A stretch of DNA of 64,000 nt from Parus major (Eukaryota; Chordata; Aves; Passeriformes; Paridae): contig NC_031774.1 of the NCBI RefSeq assembly GCF_001522545.3, forward strand, positions 49,283,410 through 49,347,409, read 5' to 3'. The notes below the pieces were generated by a model, which saw only the letters and a program-made list of their open reading frames with translations, did no database searches and was not told the origin of the DNA. Position numbers and translations under genes: made by a program. Below are positions 48,930 to 60,520 of this stretch, in pieces; within the stretch, counting starts at the first letter, position 1, and the number at the start of each line of letters is the position of its first letter.

Positions 48930-49320
48930 TGGGCTGAAAACCGCCTAACTTCACGTCATAGCTCAAAGTAACCAGAAGACTGTAAAAAGTCTTTAATGAG
49001 GACTCGAGCTTCATTTGATCCAACAGTGATGGAAATAAAACCTGGCAAAATTTGGTCTTGATTGATTAATATGGTGTTGACAGCACCCTAATGGGTGTTA
49101 CTAGAAACTTGATAATTCTTTGTGCTTATGGAGCACCTCTATGGGATTTGCAGTATTACTCATCCTGCACACATCCTAATTACAGAAACATCCAAGAAAT
49201 ACCTTAACAAAATGAAAAAACCATTTTCAGGTAAAACTGGCAAGTTTTTGTAAGGTAAATGCAGCCATAATCCATTCTATTAATCAAAGTAAATTAAAAT
49301 TTCAGAGATAAAATAATGGA
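48930..49320. promoter_or_regulatory. Candidate regulatory segment
   Basis: Unique DNA with words TTTAATGAGGACTCGAGC, TTGATTGATTAATATGG, ATCCTAATTAC and CATAATCCATTCTATTAATC, i.e. several homeodomain-type cores over 390 bp, without repeats. Low-confidence enhancer-like call. Confidence 0.25.
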
Positions 49321-49540
49321 AATAAAACAACCTATGAAACAGCAGCTTTTTCAATGAGCACCACCCATGCTCTCTTCAGAATAAACCCTGGATCTTACAG
49401 GAAAACAAAAAGGCAATTGCATAATGAATATTAATATAAACCATATTCATACATGGGTTAAAATGAAAGCTGAATGATCAACTCTAATTCCAAAAAAACC
49501 TAAATCTGATTGGTTCACTTTTCAGTAATTAAATACTGCT

Positions 49541-49580
49541 TTAATAATAAGTATTATTATTAATAATAACAACAATAAAT
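49541..49580. repeat. (AAT)n trinucleotide repeat, imperfect
   Basis: TTAATAATAAG, TATTATTATTAATAATAAC and AACAATAAAT units. Imperfect and partly self-complementary (AATAATA against TATTATT). Confidence 0.85.
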
Positions 49581-50639
49581 ACATATTGGTTTAATTTTAT
49601 TTATTGTAACACTATCTAGAGGTTACTTTTTTTGTCGAAGAGACCATCAAAACCCTGCTCCTAGAACAGCTACAGCAACCATTAGGTCTTGTAAAGTAAA
49701 TATTTCTAAATAATCAACAGCAACTATATCAAGATACACATCACATGCTGAAAAACAGACAGAAATTTGGCATGTGTTTTCCTTGCCCAGCCATGAACAA
49801 CAACCAGTACAGCACATGGTTGATGTCACCCTATGAGCTGTCCCTGTCCCCCCACCATCAAGGTGGCTTTCAGCCCTGTAAGTAGTGGTTGCTAATAGGT
49901 CTGTTTCACAACTTTTTCTTCAAAAGCTCCTTTCTGTTACACTCCTGGCATCTGTTTCTTCCCCCATAGAAGCTGCTTAACCTGGGTGCATAACACTGTT
50001 TTATGGAGAATCCAAGGTCTGATCCAGCAGCCACTGAAGTCTTAATTGAGTTCAGTAGGGCTAAACAAGCCAAAGTGAAGGATGTAAAGAAGACAGACAG
50101 GTCGTACTGACAGGTTTTTCTAGAGACTGTCAGAGGTGCATCAAGAGGCACAGTGACAGAAGGACCAGGGCTATCGGTTGTGTAAATCCGTGTGCCTGTT
50201 TGCTGTTTGCATTGCAGCAAGCAGCAGGTTGTTGCAGCCTCTGTGGTTTCTCTCCTCTATGCCATCACTAACCACATTATTCCCTTCTTGTTCCCAGAGA
50301 GAAATCTTACTTCATCCCAATGGATCTCTGGAGGAAGATCTTGCAAAACTTCCCCATGGCATTACTGGACAGTGGATGGGTGGATCAGTGGATCAGGCTC
50401 CTACACAGACAAGGAGCAGCTGAGTCAGGTGACTTTTACATGAAAACTTTGACCCATTTCTGTATAACTTGAGACTTTTTTCCCCAAATATCCATGTTAA
50501 ATTGCTTTTGGGTCATGCTGCAGGTCTCCTAGCACTTATGACAACACAGTGGGAAATGAACCTTTATTTTTGGATTTGACATCTGATCCAGTCATTTTGC
50601 TGTACAACCTCTCTTTGTTTATGGTTGTAAAGCTGGAAT
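49581..50639. other. Non-coding DNA, no gene seen
   Basis: GC-moderate sequence with overlapping chance frames at 49906-50443. No repeat or exon recognised. Confidence 0.5.
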
Positions 50640-50960
50640 TGCTACCTCATTTTAAGGCTCGTCACCCGAAGCGGTACAAGATTTAGGGTACGAGCAAGTC
50701 AGCCACAAGCAGCTGGGGCACAGCCCTCAGCTCAGACTTGATAACTGAGTGTATACATGCTTCTAGACTGCTGCAAAGAAGAAACGAAACTGGTCGCCTG
50801 AAACCAAACCCACAGTGGATTTAAGCCACTTCCTGGGTAACGAGCATATTTGGTTTTCACATGCTTCAGACCTACACAGACATGTCCCAGCAGAGAGGTG
50901 GTGAGTTTAAAGGACTACCTCTATCAATCAGTGCAAATGTGAAATGTTTGGGACAGGTTT
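50640..50960. promoter_or_regulatory. CpG-retaining candidate conserved element
   Basis: The block AAGGCTCGTCACCCGAAGCG followed by GTACAAG and GGGTACGAGC holds four CpGs in about 45 bases, with more in GAAACGAAACTGGTCGCC and GGTAACGAGC. Surroundings have almost none. No frame is convincingly coding. Likely a constrained non-coding element; a small exon cannot be excluded. Confidence 0.35.
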
Positions 50961-51349
50961 GTGTTTAAAAAAAACTCGTGTGATGAGCCTCAGTCCATTA
51001 CTGATGTTACCAGGCACCAAACTAATAAACATTATAAGGTCTAAAATACATTAGTATTCTGGTGTTGTAGATATAATTGTAACAAGATCTTTTTACTGGG
51101 GAGGGTTATTCATGAAGACCTGAAAAACGTTTGGAGGTCCCTGTAAGAAAGGAGTTAAAGAAATGCAAAAGTGTTGCTTTGGTATTGTGTTATTTATCAG
51201 CTGTCTGGTTAGCATTTGTGCTCAGTCCGCAGGTTTCACATGTAAATCAAATGCAATGACTCTATGACAACTCACAAGATTTACACAGATGGGACCTGAC
51301 CAGCCCTCTCTGAAGTCACTGGAGGTGGTCTGGGTTCCCTAATGATTGC

Positions 51350-51645
51350 AAATAGGACACACAAACATAAATATAATTTACTTTTATAAAACTTTTAATT
51401 AGGTTAATAAAATCTCTCAGCATAAAAGCCTATAGCTCATAAAAAATCAGACCCTGTGCATAGCAGAGCTGATGTGGGTCAGGATAATAGCCACAAAGAA
51501 TTGCATTACCGTGCTAATACAATAGGGAAGTCTCCTGCCTCTCTTTTGAATAACCTCTTATGCAAATTTCAAATGTTGACCATGACACCAGACCTTCTTA
51601 GGGCACCAAGATGTGTTTCCCTGTGCTTACAATATATTTGATTTC
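51350..51645. promoter_or_regulatory. Candidate regulatory segment with octamer
   Basis: Contains an exact POU octamer ATGCAAAT at 51560-51567, a CTTTTAATTAGGTTAATAAA homeodomain-type block near 51389, and GCATTACCGTGCTAATAC near 51503. Unique, repeat-free. Enhancer-like by composition. Confidence 0.3.
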
Positions 51646-52620
51646 AATGCAAAACTGCAAACTCATCAAAACCACACTTTTCTACCAGCATTCAATTATT
51701 TAAATACAGAATATATACAATGTGTGTGGGGGGGGTACCTCTGAGTCTTGTTTGAAGTACTTCAGTCAAGCTTACAAATAATATAATATGAAAAGGACAA
51801 AAATCTAAGCGAGGGAAAATTTTAGCCATTGGGATCCTTTTTACCTATTAGTTTCCCCCACTCCTCACCAATGACCAGTTGTTAAAAATACTGATTCTAA
51901 AATGCATTTAAGCATGCACCAAATACATATATAAAGTATATATATATACAAATTGTCTCTATAATAATGACTCTGTACTGTTCTTGAATTCAAAACCAGG
52001 TTTATTTATAATTTGAGTCATTAGCTGCCCACTTGCTAAATTTTTTGACACACGGCTAAAGATTTAAACTATACAAAGTTTCATTATTTTTTGTCCAATT
52101 ACAGTGTGTTTGTTTTCACATGCACATAAAGACAAACTATTTATAAATATACAAGTATTTCATATTATTTATTAAATATTGGCCACAAAATCAAAGAATA
52201 ATATATATAAAATAATATTCGATATAAAATACACATAAAGGTTGTTCACAAAACTTTTTTTTTTTCATGTGCCATATTCCAGGATCAGTTCTTAGAAATC
52301 ATAATGCCAAGGAAGTGGTAAAACACATGAGATTGGTTTCAGTCACTTTCCCTTCCAACAGACAAAAGTTAATTTGTCTTGTACAACGGGACTTTTGCTA
52401 AACATATAGAACAATTTTACACTTCTTAGGGAGTAAATTATGTGTGTGTAGAAAAATCCCCCAAAATATAATATTTACAGAAGAGATGTATTCATTTTTA
52501 TGTTCAAAAGTGTGATATACTGCAAATTAGAGCAAATTTAATTCTTAGAATGCGTATATGCTCTCATATACCATTTTTCCCCCTTCAATATCTAAAAAAC
52601 TAGCAACTTTGTAGTTTCAA
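51646..52620. other. AT-rich UTR-like block
   Basis: About 1 kb of very AT-rich but non-repetitive sequence with short TA runs (51925-51950, 52200-52215), a T12-type run near 52255 and a (TG)4G9 tract at 51720-51736. On the minus strand AATAAA words occur near 52000 and 52165. The texture resembles a long vertebrate 3' UTR in minus orientation, but no coding end was found at the 53 kb side, so intergenic AT-rich DNA is as likely. Confidence 0.25.
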
Positions 52621-53280
52621 CTCATCACTATTAGCATCCTTTGTGCAGTCCCAAGGAGAATGGCTCTGAAGGATTAACAGAGCCTGACATCCCAACTGTG
52701 ATTGCACTCCTGATTGCCACAGCCAGCGTGGACAGAGAACCATCCCTCTGACACCCACTGCCTGGAGGGTCTGGAGGTTTGGAGGTCTGGAGGGTCTGGA
52801 GGGTCTGCAGGTTTGCCATGAGTCAGCAAAGGCAGGGTATGACCAGACCTGCATGTCCACACAGACTGCAGCTCAGATGTTTAATGGGTTCAGTGTTCCT
52901 CCTCCTGGCTAAAACACTCCCTGCTTCAACAGGAATGATCCCCAAGGAGTGGGGATCCACTTCCTCTGGGATGGGGGTTTTCACACCTCCACTAGTCATC
53001 CCTGGGACCTTGTTCCCCTCTGTTCCTCTGCCACAGCCAGGACCCCTGTCTCTGTCTCTCTGCCTCTCTCCCAAGGAGGAGCAGTGTGCAGGACCCAGAG
53101 CCAGCAGTGCTTGAACTACCCACTTTGAGCTGGATGCTGTCCCCTTCAAACCTGTCTAAGAGCTGGTTGAGTCACAGGGAAAATCTACCCCAAATTCAGT
53201 GGGTTTGAGGTTGGATTCCAGACCACAGACAAGTTTTGCTTCATAGGAGGCTGGAGTCTAGGATATAAATCTAAGCTTTT
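52621..53280. other. GC-richer stretch, nature unknown
   Basis: Abrupt change from the AT-rich block to GC-rich sequence with frames up to 111 codons on both strands, all partly reading a minisatellite and lacking domains. It could be an unrecognised repeat (for example an LTR fragment) or an isochore-like local feature. No gene is claimed. Confidence 0.4.
52764..52818. repeat. GGAGGGTCT minisatellite
   Basis: About five 8-9-bp units (GGAGGGTCT, GGAGGTTT, GGAGGTCT, then two GGAGGGTCT) in tandem. G-rich on the plus strand; short G-runs make G-quadruplex formation possible but weak. Confidence 0.85.
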
Positions 53281-54359
53281 GTTGCAGACCTAACTGTAAT
53301 TTGATTCCTGTAGTCATGAATAGGACATAAGAAATGTGGAAATATGTGTACATGTGCCCTGCTCAAACAGTGGGTGCCATTAGAAAGCATAATAGTGTTC
53401 CAGGCTATTGATTTTACCACAGTACTTCCTTGCTTGGTCTGTTTTCCACTATGAGATATTTGCACCATGCCATGGTAAATGCTGTTTTTAACAGAGCTCA
53501 CTGCAGTCTTATTTGTGGAACTATGTGAACAATGTGGAGTTCTCTTGCAGTGCTGAGTTGTCAGCACTGTCTGATGCTCTATTTAAAAAAATAAGCACAA
53601 AGAGTGAAAAGGAACATAAACCTGAATTGGGATAAAATGTATATACTGAAAATACTAAACAGTGAGGACCAATGAAGTAGTTCAGGTACTAATGATATTA
53701 AATAGGGGATTTCATTCATAGGTAGAGTTCAGGTTTTTATTATATTTATTTGGAACAGAAACAGAGATCCAGACCTCATTTATCTTCCAAAACAAATACA
53801 GCTTAAGTCATAAGCTGTGCTCTTTTTTATGCCACTTTTCAATTATTCAGTTACTGTGCTAAGATATTTACTCATTCCACTCTAGGCTAGTAAGGGAAAA
53901 CAAGGGGGATGGAGGGTTAGGGCAAGAGAAAAGGAGTTCATGTAAACGAACAAGCTGAATATGCTTCTAAGTTTCAACCAACATAATTAAATGTAGATCA
54001 GCTGTCATAATAAAGTCCAACTTTCATTTAAATGAAATTTGTATGATTTTTGTCCTTAGCATAAGGTGGACCAATATTAAGTTTAAAACAAACTGATTTT
54101 TGCTGGTATGAATTGACCCATCTCCCTTTTTCTGCATCTGAATTCTTAATTACAACTTAAAACACCAAAGTTTTACCAACAAAATAAGTTTTACTTATAG
54201 CATGTGATGAAAAACAGGAAAATAAAATATTAGTGAAACTTAACTAAAGTAGATATATTCAGTGATTTATTCTCATCCAGAATGGGTTCATTGAATGTTC
54301 TGTGGTGTCTGTCATATGTTTGGCACTAATTTGTATTTCCTTTATGACTTGAAGATGGA
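53281..54359. other. Non-coding DNA, no gene seen
   Basis: AT-rich unique sequence; a 98-codon minus frame at 53271-53567 has no domain. Confidence 0.55.
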
Positions 54360-54735
54360 ATAAAGTGTATTTGCAATGAATGAACAGATGACACACAGCT
54401 AAACCACACTTCAGATATGTTGGATTAAACTTCAAAATTGGATGAAATAATGGCCTTAAAAATAGGCTAGAACAAGGACAAGGGTAAAGTCAGGTTTAGG
54501 AATGCTCACCTGGAGTAAAGTATGGCATGTTGTGGCAAAATGTAAACAATACTTACAAAAAAGTGTCATGTACAAGGCACACAGGTAATAAACAACCAAA
54601 AATGGAATATTGTGTCCAGTTGTTTGCTCAACTTGAAGAAAAATGTAAAGTCATTGAAGAGACTATGGGACAGGGCAGTAAAAAACAGTGGAGAGTCAGA
54701 AAAGGACATTACAAAGCAGAATGGAATCACCTGTT
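54360..54735 (+). mobile_element. Ancient CR1-like LINE fragment
   Basis: Highly decayed. Points of resemblance in the right order: ATGAACAGATGACACACAGC (GCAGATGACACCAAGC in CR1), then ATTGTGTCCAGTTG, then TTGAAGAAAAATGTAAAGTC, ATTGAAGAGACTATGGGACA and GAGTCAGAAAAGGACATTAC, parallel to the CTGTGTCCAGTTCTGG, AGAAGGACATGGA, TTGGAGAGAGTCCAGAG part of CR1 ORF2. No tail remains. Likely a pre-avian CR1 lineage. Confidence 0.42.
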
Positions 54736-57684
54736 TGCCACCTGTTTAGTATATGGCAAAAAATATTGAGCCAGAAAATATTAACTGTAAATTTTGTTAT
54801 CCAAAGAGATAGTTGGAAATTCCTAAGAGCAGGTCAGATATAGATGACAAGTCCAGTTCATTCTGCCCTGTAGATCTGAGCTTTTTAGTTCTCTTTCCAA
54901 ATTATTTCATAAAATTGTGCATTAAAACTCCATTACAATTATGATAGAAAGAGCTTAAATGAGATCTTTCACCCATGTACAATCGTATTCACAGGAATCC
55001 CTTGATGAAATAATTTTCAGGGATACCCCTGACAAATAAGACCCTGTGTCTTCTCTGAAAAACAATATTCCTGTTGGGTTCCCAGGAAAACAAAGAACTG
55101 GACTATTCAGAAGCAATATAACTGGAAAAGGAAAAGCCAGACTGTTGGAGAAAATTAGCTTCAGGCATACATTTTCACTAAGGCTGCAGAGAGTTGTCTC
55201 TGAGAAATTAATCATTCTAAATTACCACTGGATCTACAAAGGAAATAAATCTTCACAGATATCCACTAGGAACAGGAAAGTAAAAAAAAATAAAATAAAG
55301 TTAGCTGTCCTGTTCCAGGATGTATTTTAGCATTTTTCCTTGTATAGACTTCAATAAACATTTTGCTTCTAATGCGTAGTGGATGATAGCAGATATTTTA
55401 TGATTTGTTTCTGGGGGTTTTAGTTCACTCTGGTTTTTGTGGGGTTCTGTTTGGTTTTTTTTCAAATGGGGTCAGCCAAAATCTCCATATTTTTACCTGA
55501 AATTCAAGGATTTGCAAATACTGAATCATAAATGTAAAAATATTTTTAGACATCAGATTTTTTTGTCCTACAATGAAATTGTATACAAAAATCTGTCTTT
55601 AAATGGGTTCATCAAAAATGTAATTTTCCCAGCTGCAAACATATGCCCAAATTAAGAGAATTTAGCATGATGCCAGAGTACAATACTTTTGAATTCATTA
55701 CAGCACCATGATTTCTTGACATTTAGAAGTTACAGGTATTTCTTATTCACTGGACTTAACTATGTCAACAATCATTAATCCTTCACAGATTGTGTAAAAA
55801 CAAGCATAAAAATTATTTACAAATAATGAATTATAAATTCAATAATATTTTAAATTTTATTTCAAAATGTACCAAGAAATTAATCAAAAACTGTTTGATT
55901 TTTGCCTTGTGCAATCTGGGGAAAGAGACAGTGTCAGAATAGATGCCATTGAGGAGCTGCCATCAAGGAGTTTCCATCTCCTCCACTTTGATATGTGCCA
56001 CAAAGTTAATGGCTATTTGGACTACCAGGCACTTATTGGGCTCCTCAGTTTTCTTGTAGCTGGAAAGTTATTGTTTAAATATAAAAGGAGACTAGTTCTC
56101 ACTTCAGCAAGTTCCCAGAGCTGTACAGAAGTTCCCTATTGGCAAACATTGCTGATTTGGAAGAAAGGTAGTGTGGTTGAAGAAACTCTAGAATAGGCAA
56201 ATAAGAACTATATAAGACCCAGAAAGAATTTCTAAAAGCAAAATGGAAATCCTGGCAATGTCCACTGATACTAAAATGAGCAGACAGCCCAACATTCAAG
56301 CTTGGTATTGTTCAGGGATTTGAGTCTGGCAAAAGAACAGAAGAGGAATACTCTGCAGAGTTCAATGACTGCCCTCACAAAACATGTTTAGAGGAAACTT
56401 GCTTCTCTGTAAGCAAGACATAATATATCCTGCATTGAATATATACTTTCTTCAGTAGAAGAAAAAGTGTAGCATAAAGAAAGAGAATTGAAAGATAAAA
56501 ACAGTTTAAGAAAAAAATGGAAGCAGAAAAGAAAACATGAAGGGAAAGAATTTCAGAATGTTTTTGTGATCGCAGCAATAAGAGCACTCATCTGTATTTG
56601 ATATTTAGTAACATCTAAATCATGTCAAGAGATGTCTACTAGTGATCAACTACTGTAATGAGGTGAATTTTGCATTTATTTGGAATCTCTTGAAAATGCC
56701 AGCCCATTCCACCTGCTTGCCACCATGGTGACATAAAATACTGCAGAATATCTGAATTTAAAATCTCCCCCTGTTCACTTCCAGCTCAGTTCAATCTGAC
56801 ATTCAAGACATGCTTCAAAAGGGACCTCACCAAATGAGATGCCACTTTCTTTTCTGTATAATACTTGGTGAATGGCTCCTTACTTGAAAACTCTTGATCT
56901 CGGTTCACAAGAATACTTTCTGAGGGACCTATGGCAGGTCATTCTGAAGGCCAGTTCTCAAGTTTCAGGTCCTGGTTCTTCCACAATTCAGGTCAGTTCA
57001 GAATATTTTTCTTCATATTCTTTCTTATATTTTAAGATTACTTACCTCCTCTTTCTGGACAAATGAATTTTTAGAATATCTGTGAGGTTCTTAATGCTTA
57101 AGAACTTGGGAATAGTTCAGCTGAAAGAAATATCAAAATCTCCCAACTGGGTTTGAAATTCAAAGATGTAAGGCTTGCAAACGTGCTCAAATTATGGTGA
57201 AATTTCTAGTAGTTGATCAGTATGTCTCAGAACAACTTTTTTTAATCTCATAAAAAATTAAACTTCCTTACTCCATGGATAGTTTATGGTAAATAACGTT
57301 TTTTCAAGGCTAGCAAAAAGCTTCTGTTTAACTGCTACAGCAACAGTGTCTCTATAAATAAGTCCAATAAGGAATTTAAAGTTTTCTGTGTCTGCAGGTT
57401 TGGTGGAGAAATGTCCATTAACAGCCACCAAACACTATATTGCTAAAATGCAAGTACACTGATATGCAGTATTAACATCCAATGGTAGAGCTGTATTTCA
57501 TACAGGAAAATCAGAATTAACTTACATGAATGTTTGAAGCAAAAGTCATGTATAATCCACTATAGCAAAATGAATATCATAGTCAGTGGGTTCCAAAAAG
57601 AAAAAAGAAAAAAGTAGCTATAAACTCCACAGAAAGTGGAAATGCAGGCATTGTTACTCAGACCTCTAATCTCTTGTGCAGCGC
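54736..57684. other. Non-coding DNA, no gene seen
   Basis: AT-rich unique sequence. A 109-codon plus frame at 55867-56196 has mixed composition but no recognisable domain and no good splice sites. Nothing else stands out. Confidence 0.5.
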
Positions 57685-57780
57685 CGTATGTCGACAGGAA
57701 AAAATGCCTTCCTGACCTCTCCAAGTGATCAATTTATACTCTGAAACCTGAGACCTGATCTGTATCTATTCCAAATTAAG
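57685..57780 (+). repeat. Ancient sauropsid repeat (CCTTCCTGACC type)
   Basis: GGAAAAAATGCCTTCCTGAC, then CTCTCCAAGTGATCAATTTA and CTCTGAAACCTGAGACCTG, fits a word order common in turtle and crocodilian DNA (GGAAGAAATTCCTTCCTGACC, GGTGATCAGTTTATGCC, CTGAAGCATGAGA). The just-upstream GCGCCGTATGTCGAC is CpG-rich. Family name not known to me. Confidence 0.45.
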
Positions 57781-57959
57781 TGGAATAGGAAGAAACATGA
57801 GGCTAAAACATAAAGAAATAACACTGTGGAAAGCAGAAAGTACCTTATTCATCAGTACAAGAAGGGATGCCATTTGCTAGCAAAGGAGATATCTTCCTTT
57901 TATAAATATGCCTATGCCTATTTTAATATCAAAAGTTCCTCAGAACTCTCAGTGAAAAT

Positions 57960-58055
57960 AATCTCTGCAGGTACTGGTCCAAAACCTACAGAGATCAATA
58001 GGAATACCTCCCTCCAGTGCAGTGGAGGATCAGGATCAGGCCCTTTCTCTGTAAC
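57960..58055 (+). repeat. Ancient repeat (GGATCAGGCCC type)
   Basis: GGTACTGGTCCAAAACCTAC, AGAGATCAATAGGAATACC, then GGAGGATCAGGATCAGGCCC match the recurrent sauropsid pattern TGGTCCAAAGCCCATTGAAGTCAATGGGA followed by GGATCAGGCCC. Probably the same group as the copies at 22.9 and 33.5-33.8 kb. Confidence 0.5.
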
Positions 58056-59320
58056 AAAGGTTCCCTCCATCACAAGGCTGCAATGTCCCCTTCTCCCACC
58101 CCCTTACAGTGCATTCAAGCTCTGTTTTGAATCTCAGACCAAAACAACATAGATTAACCTAAGTGGGAGTGCCTTATCAGATGGGGAAAGATATGCAAAT
58201 TCACTCCAACTTTATTCAATGTTAAGATAAGATGTTATGTGACCTACAATCCGATGCACTATATTTGATCATCATGTGGTATAATTCTATAGCATCTTTT
58301 TTTTTCCCCCAGGTCTACTGAACTTCTCTTACTTCCAAAGTGTTAAAAATACTCAGTTTGCTAATATAAATGATTACAATTGACAGTGCATTGTCAATCT
58401 ATTGCAAAGCTGATTTAATTAAGAATGCCAAGGGGCATCATTTGGGGCTAGGTATCTAAGCTGCAAATTTTTTTTGATCTCAACCTCTCCCTATAGGACC
58501 GTCCACACTGGCACCAAAGGCTGGAGGGCAAGAGAACAAAGGGAATTTTATGTGTCTGAATTCAAATTCTTTCCCTTTGAAATGAAGCGTCCAGAATGGG
58601 CAATAAAACTGTGAAAATGGATTTCTGGCCGCATTTGATGTTAAGCCTTTAGTGTCAAGAGCCAGGTCTTTTTTTCTCTCTCTTTCTTTTGGTTTTTTTC
58701 TTTTTTTTCCCCTGAATGGTCTTGTGGGGAATTTGTCCTATAAATTATTTCTTGCAGTTTGTATGCATACAGTATGGCCTTGTCTCATAGTTAGAACTCA
58801 AAAGCAGGCTATTTTGTGTGTGTTTTAATTAACTTGTGTTTCCAGTAAAATTGCAATAGAAAATATTGTACTAAAGAGGTTCAATTCATGTGGCTTTTTT
58901 TTTTTCCCCTATCAGCCCATGTGTGAAACCTGAATGTTTATTAAGCACTTGTGTGGAAAGAGTAACTTTCACTCAGGTCTTCCCTTTTCATACCCAGGAC
59001 TCATAATCCTTTGTATCATCTCTTCTATTCCCATAGTAGGATATTGCAATGCAATAAGAAAAGCAGAGGATTAGGCCCACTAAGAATGATCATGTGAGGG
59101 ATCTATTATAATAATGATTACTACCATTTTATCTTTAACAGCTAGCCACTGATGGAAGGGCAAGGGGGGAAACAAGAGACAGAGAAATTAAAGGAATTTT
59201 GACATATTGAAATGATGTTTTTCCTAAGCTTTGACTGTATATATAAATTGTTCTTTAAATATTTATTTGTAACAAAATCAGTTGGTAATACCTTATTAAA
59301 CTGGCTAAATTTAAATTGTT
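58056..59320. other. Non-coding DNA, no gene seen
   Basis: Includes a pyrimidine-rich tract (CTCTCTTT, TTTTTTTC) at 58667-58712 and T-runs near 58295 and 58897. No gene recognised. Confidence 0.55.
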
Positions 59321-59323
59321 ACA

Positions 59324-59363
59324 TGCCTCTTAAGCAGTATTCTGCCTCTTAAGCAGTGTATTC
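59324..59363. repeat. Two-copy tandem duplication
   Basis: TGCCTCTTAAGCAGTATTC (59324-59342) is repeated directly as TGCCTCTTAAGCAGTGTATT C (59343-59363), the second copy with a 2-bp insertion. Simple slippage or short duplication. Confidence 0.85.
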
Positions 59364-59675
59364 TTCCTGTCTAAAGGAACTCACAGGTTTTCAGAGAATA
59401 ACAAATGTTTAAAAAGTCGTACCCATGCGTTAAAAAACATTTTGCCTCTGTTAGGTAGAGTTAATGAAAATACCCAAACCCAAACTCAAAAAACAAAATA
59501 AAAATTTTCTCTTTGGTGGGTTCATGGGTTTCATCATCTCTAGTCCTACACTGCTCCTCTTTCCTTTTTTTTATGATATCCTTTCCTTGTAGTTTTCTTT
59601 CTTCAGGCCTCCCTCAGGCTTCCTGCTATCTATCCAGACTTATTCCCTTTTCCATTGACTCTGGTACATTCTGAT

Positions 59676-59866
59676 CTTTTTTTGTTTTGTTTTGTTTTAC
59701 ATGCCACAGTTAGTTCATTTTTCCTCCTTTCGCACATACAGTTTTCCTGTACCTTTTCTGGTTTATTTCTCTGTCCTTGTCTATGTTTCTAATTCTCTCT
59801 TTTCTGTATTTTTAAGAAAGGTTTTCAGCCTGTCGTATAGACATATATATAGACATACATACATAC
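59676..59866. repeat. T-rich run and (ATAC)n repeat
   Basis: Two simple tracts: (TTTTG)n at 59676-59699 and ATATATATAGACATACATAC-type units at 59837-59866. The sequence between is unique. Confidence 0.8.
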
Positions 59867-60040
59867 AAAATTGCAGTCAAAAGATTTCTTCAAGAATTCA
59901 TTTCAATTAGTATCTGTAGCCAAGAGATTTACTCTCACAAACTGATACACCAGCGTCTATCATACCAGAATCAAGGCCAGAATGCTTCAAATGAAACTAT
60001 TAAAAAATGAATGATTTTGTACTTTCATATTTATTGCTTC

Positions 60041-60520
60041 ACAGAATCACAGAATGGGTCAGGTTAGAAGGGAACACATTGGGTCATCTGGTCCAACCTC
60101 CCTGCTCAAACACATGGCACAGGATTGCATCCAGACAGTTCTGGAATATCTCCAGTGAGGGAGACTCCACAATCTCTCTGAACATTCTGTTCCAGAGCGT
60201 GATCTTTGCACAGGAAAGTTGTTCTTCCTCATATTCAGGTGGAATGTCCCAGCTGAAGCTTCTGCCTGTTGCTTCTTGTCCTATTGCCTGGAACCACCAA
60301 GAGCCTGGCTCTGTCTTCTTGGCACCTTCCCTTCAAGTACTTATAGAATTATATAGATATAATAAATAAATAAATATAGAATATTGATAAGGTCCCCTCT
60401 CACCCAAGTTGAGGCTGAACAGGCCCAGCTCCCTCAGCCATTCCTCATAAGATGCTCCAGTACCTTAATAAACTTTGCTATCCTCTGCCCCCTCAGCAGT
60501 CAGTTACAGTACTGAGCATC
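60041..60520 (-). mobile_element. CR1 LINE 3' fragment, minus strand
   Basis: Reads in reverse from its 3' tail at the left: ACAGAATCACAGAATGGGTC, GGTCATCTGGTCCAACCTCC, GCACAGGATTGCATCCAGAC, CTCCAGTGAGGGAGACTCCA, GTTCTTCCTCATATTCAGGT, GGCACCTTCCCTTCAAGTAC, AGGTCCCCTCTCACCC and GAGGCTGAACAGGCCCAGCT. It spans the 3' UTR and C-terminal ORF2 coding DNA. A microsatellite interrupts it. The 120-codon plus frame across it is antisense noise. Confidence 0.95.
60358..60378. repeat. (AAAT)n microsatellite inside CR1
   Basis: ATAATAAATAAATAAATATA lies between CTTATAGA and TTGATAAGG, two blocks that are nearly adjacent in other CR1 copies. It therefore arose after CR1 insertion, likely from the A/T-rich junction. 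Confidence 0.8.

Noticed and set aside
52600..53149. Frames on both strands in the GC-rich stretch
   Set aside because: Share the minisatellite, open on both strands because of low stop density, no domains.
60007..60369. 120-codon plus frame
   Set aside because: Antisense of a minus-strand CR1 3' region.
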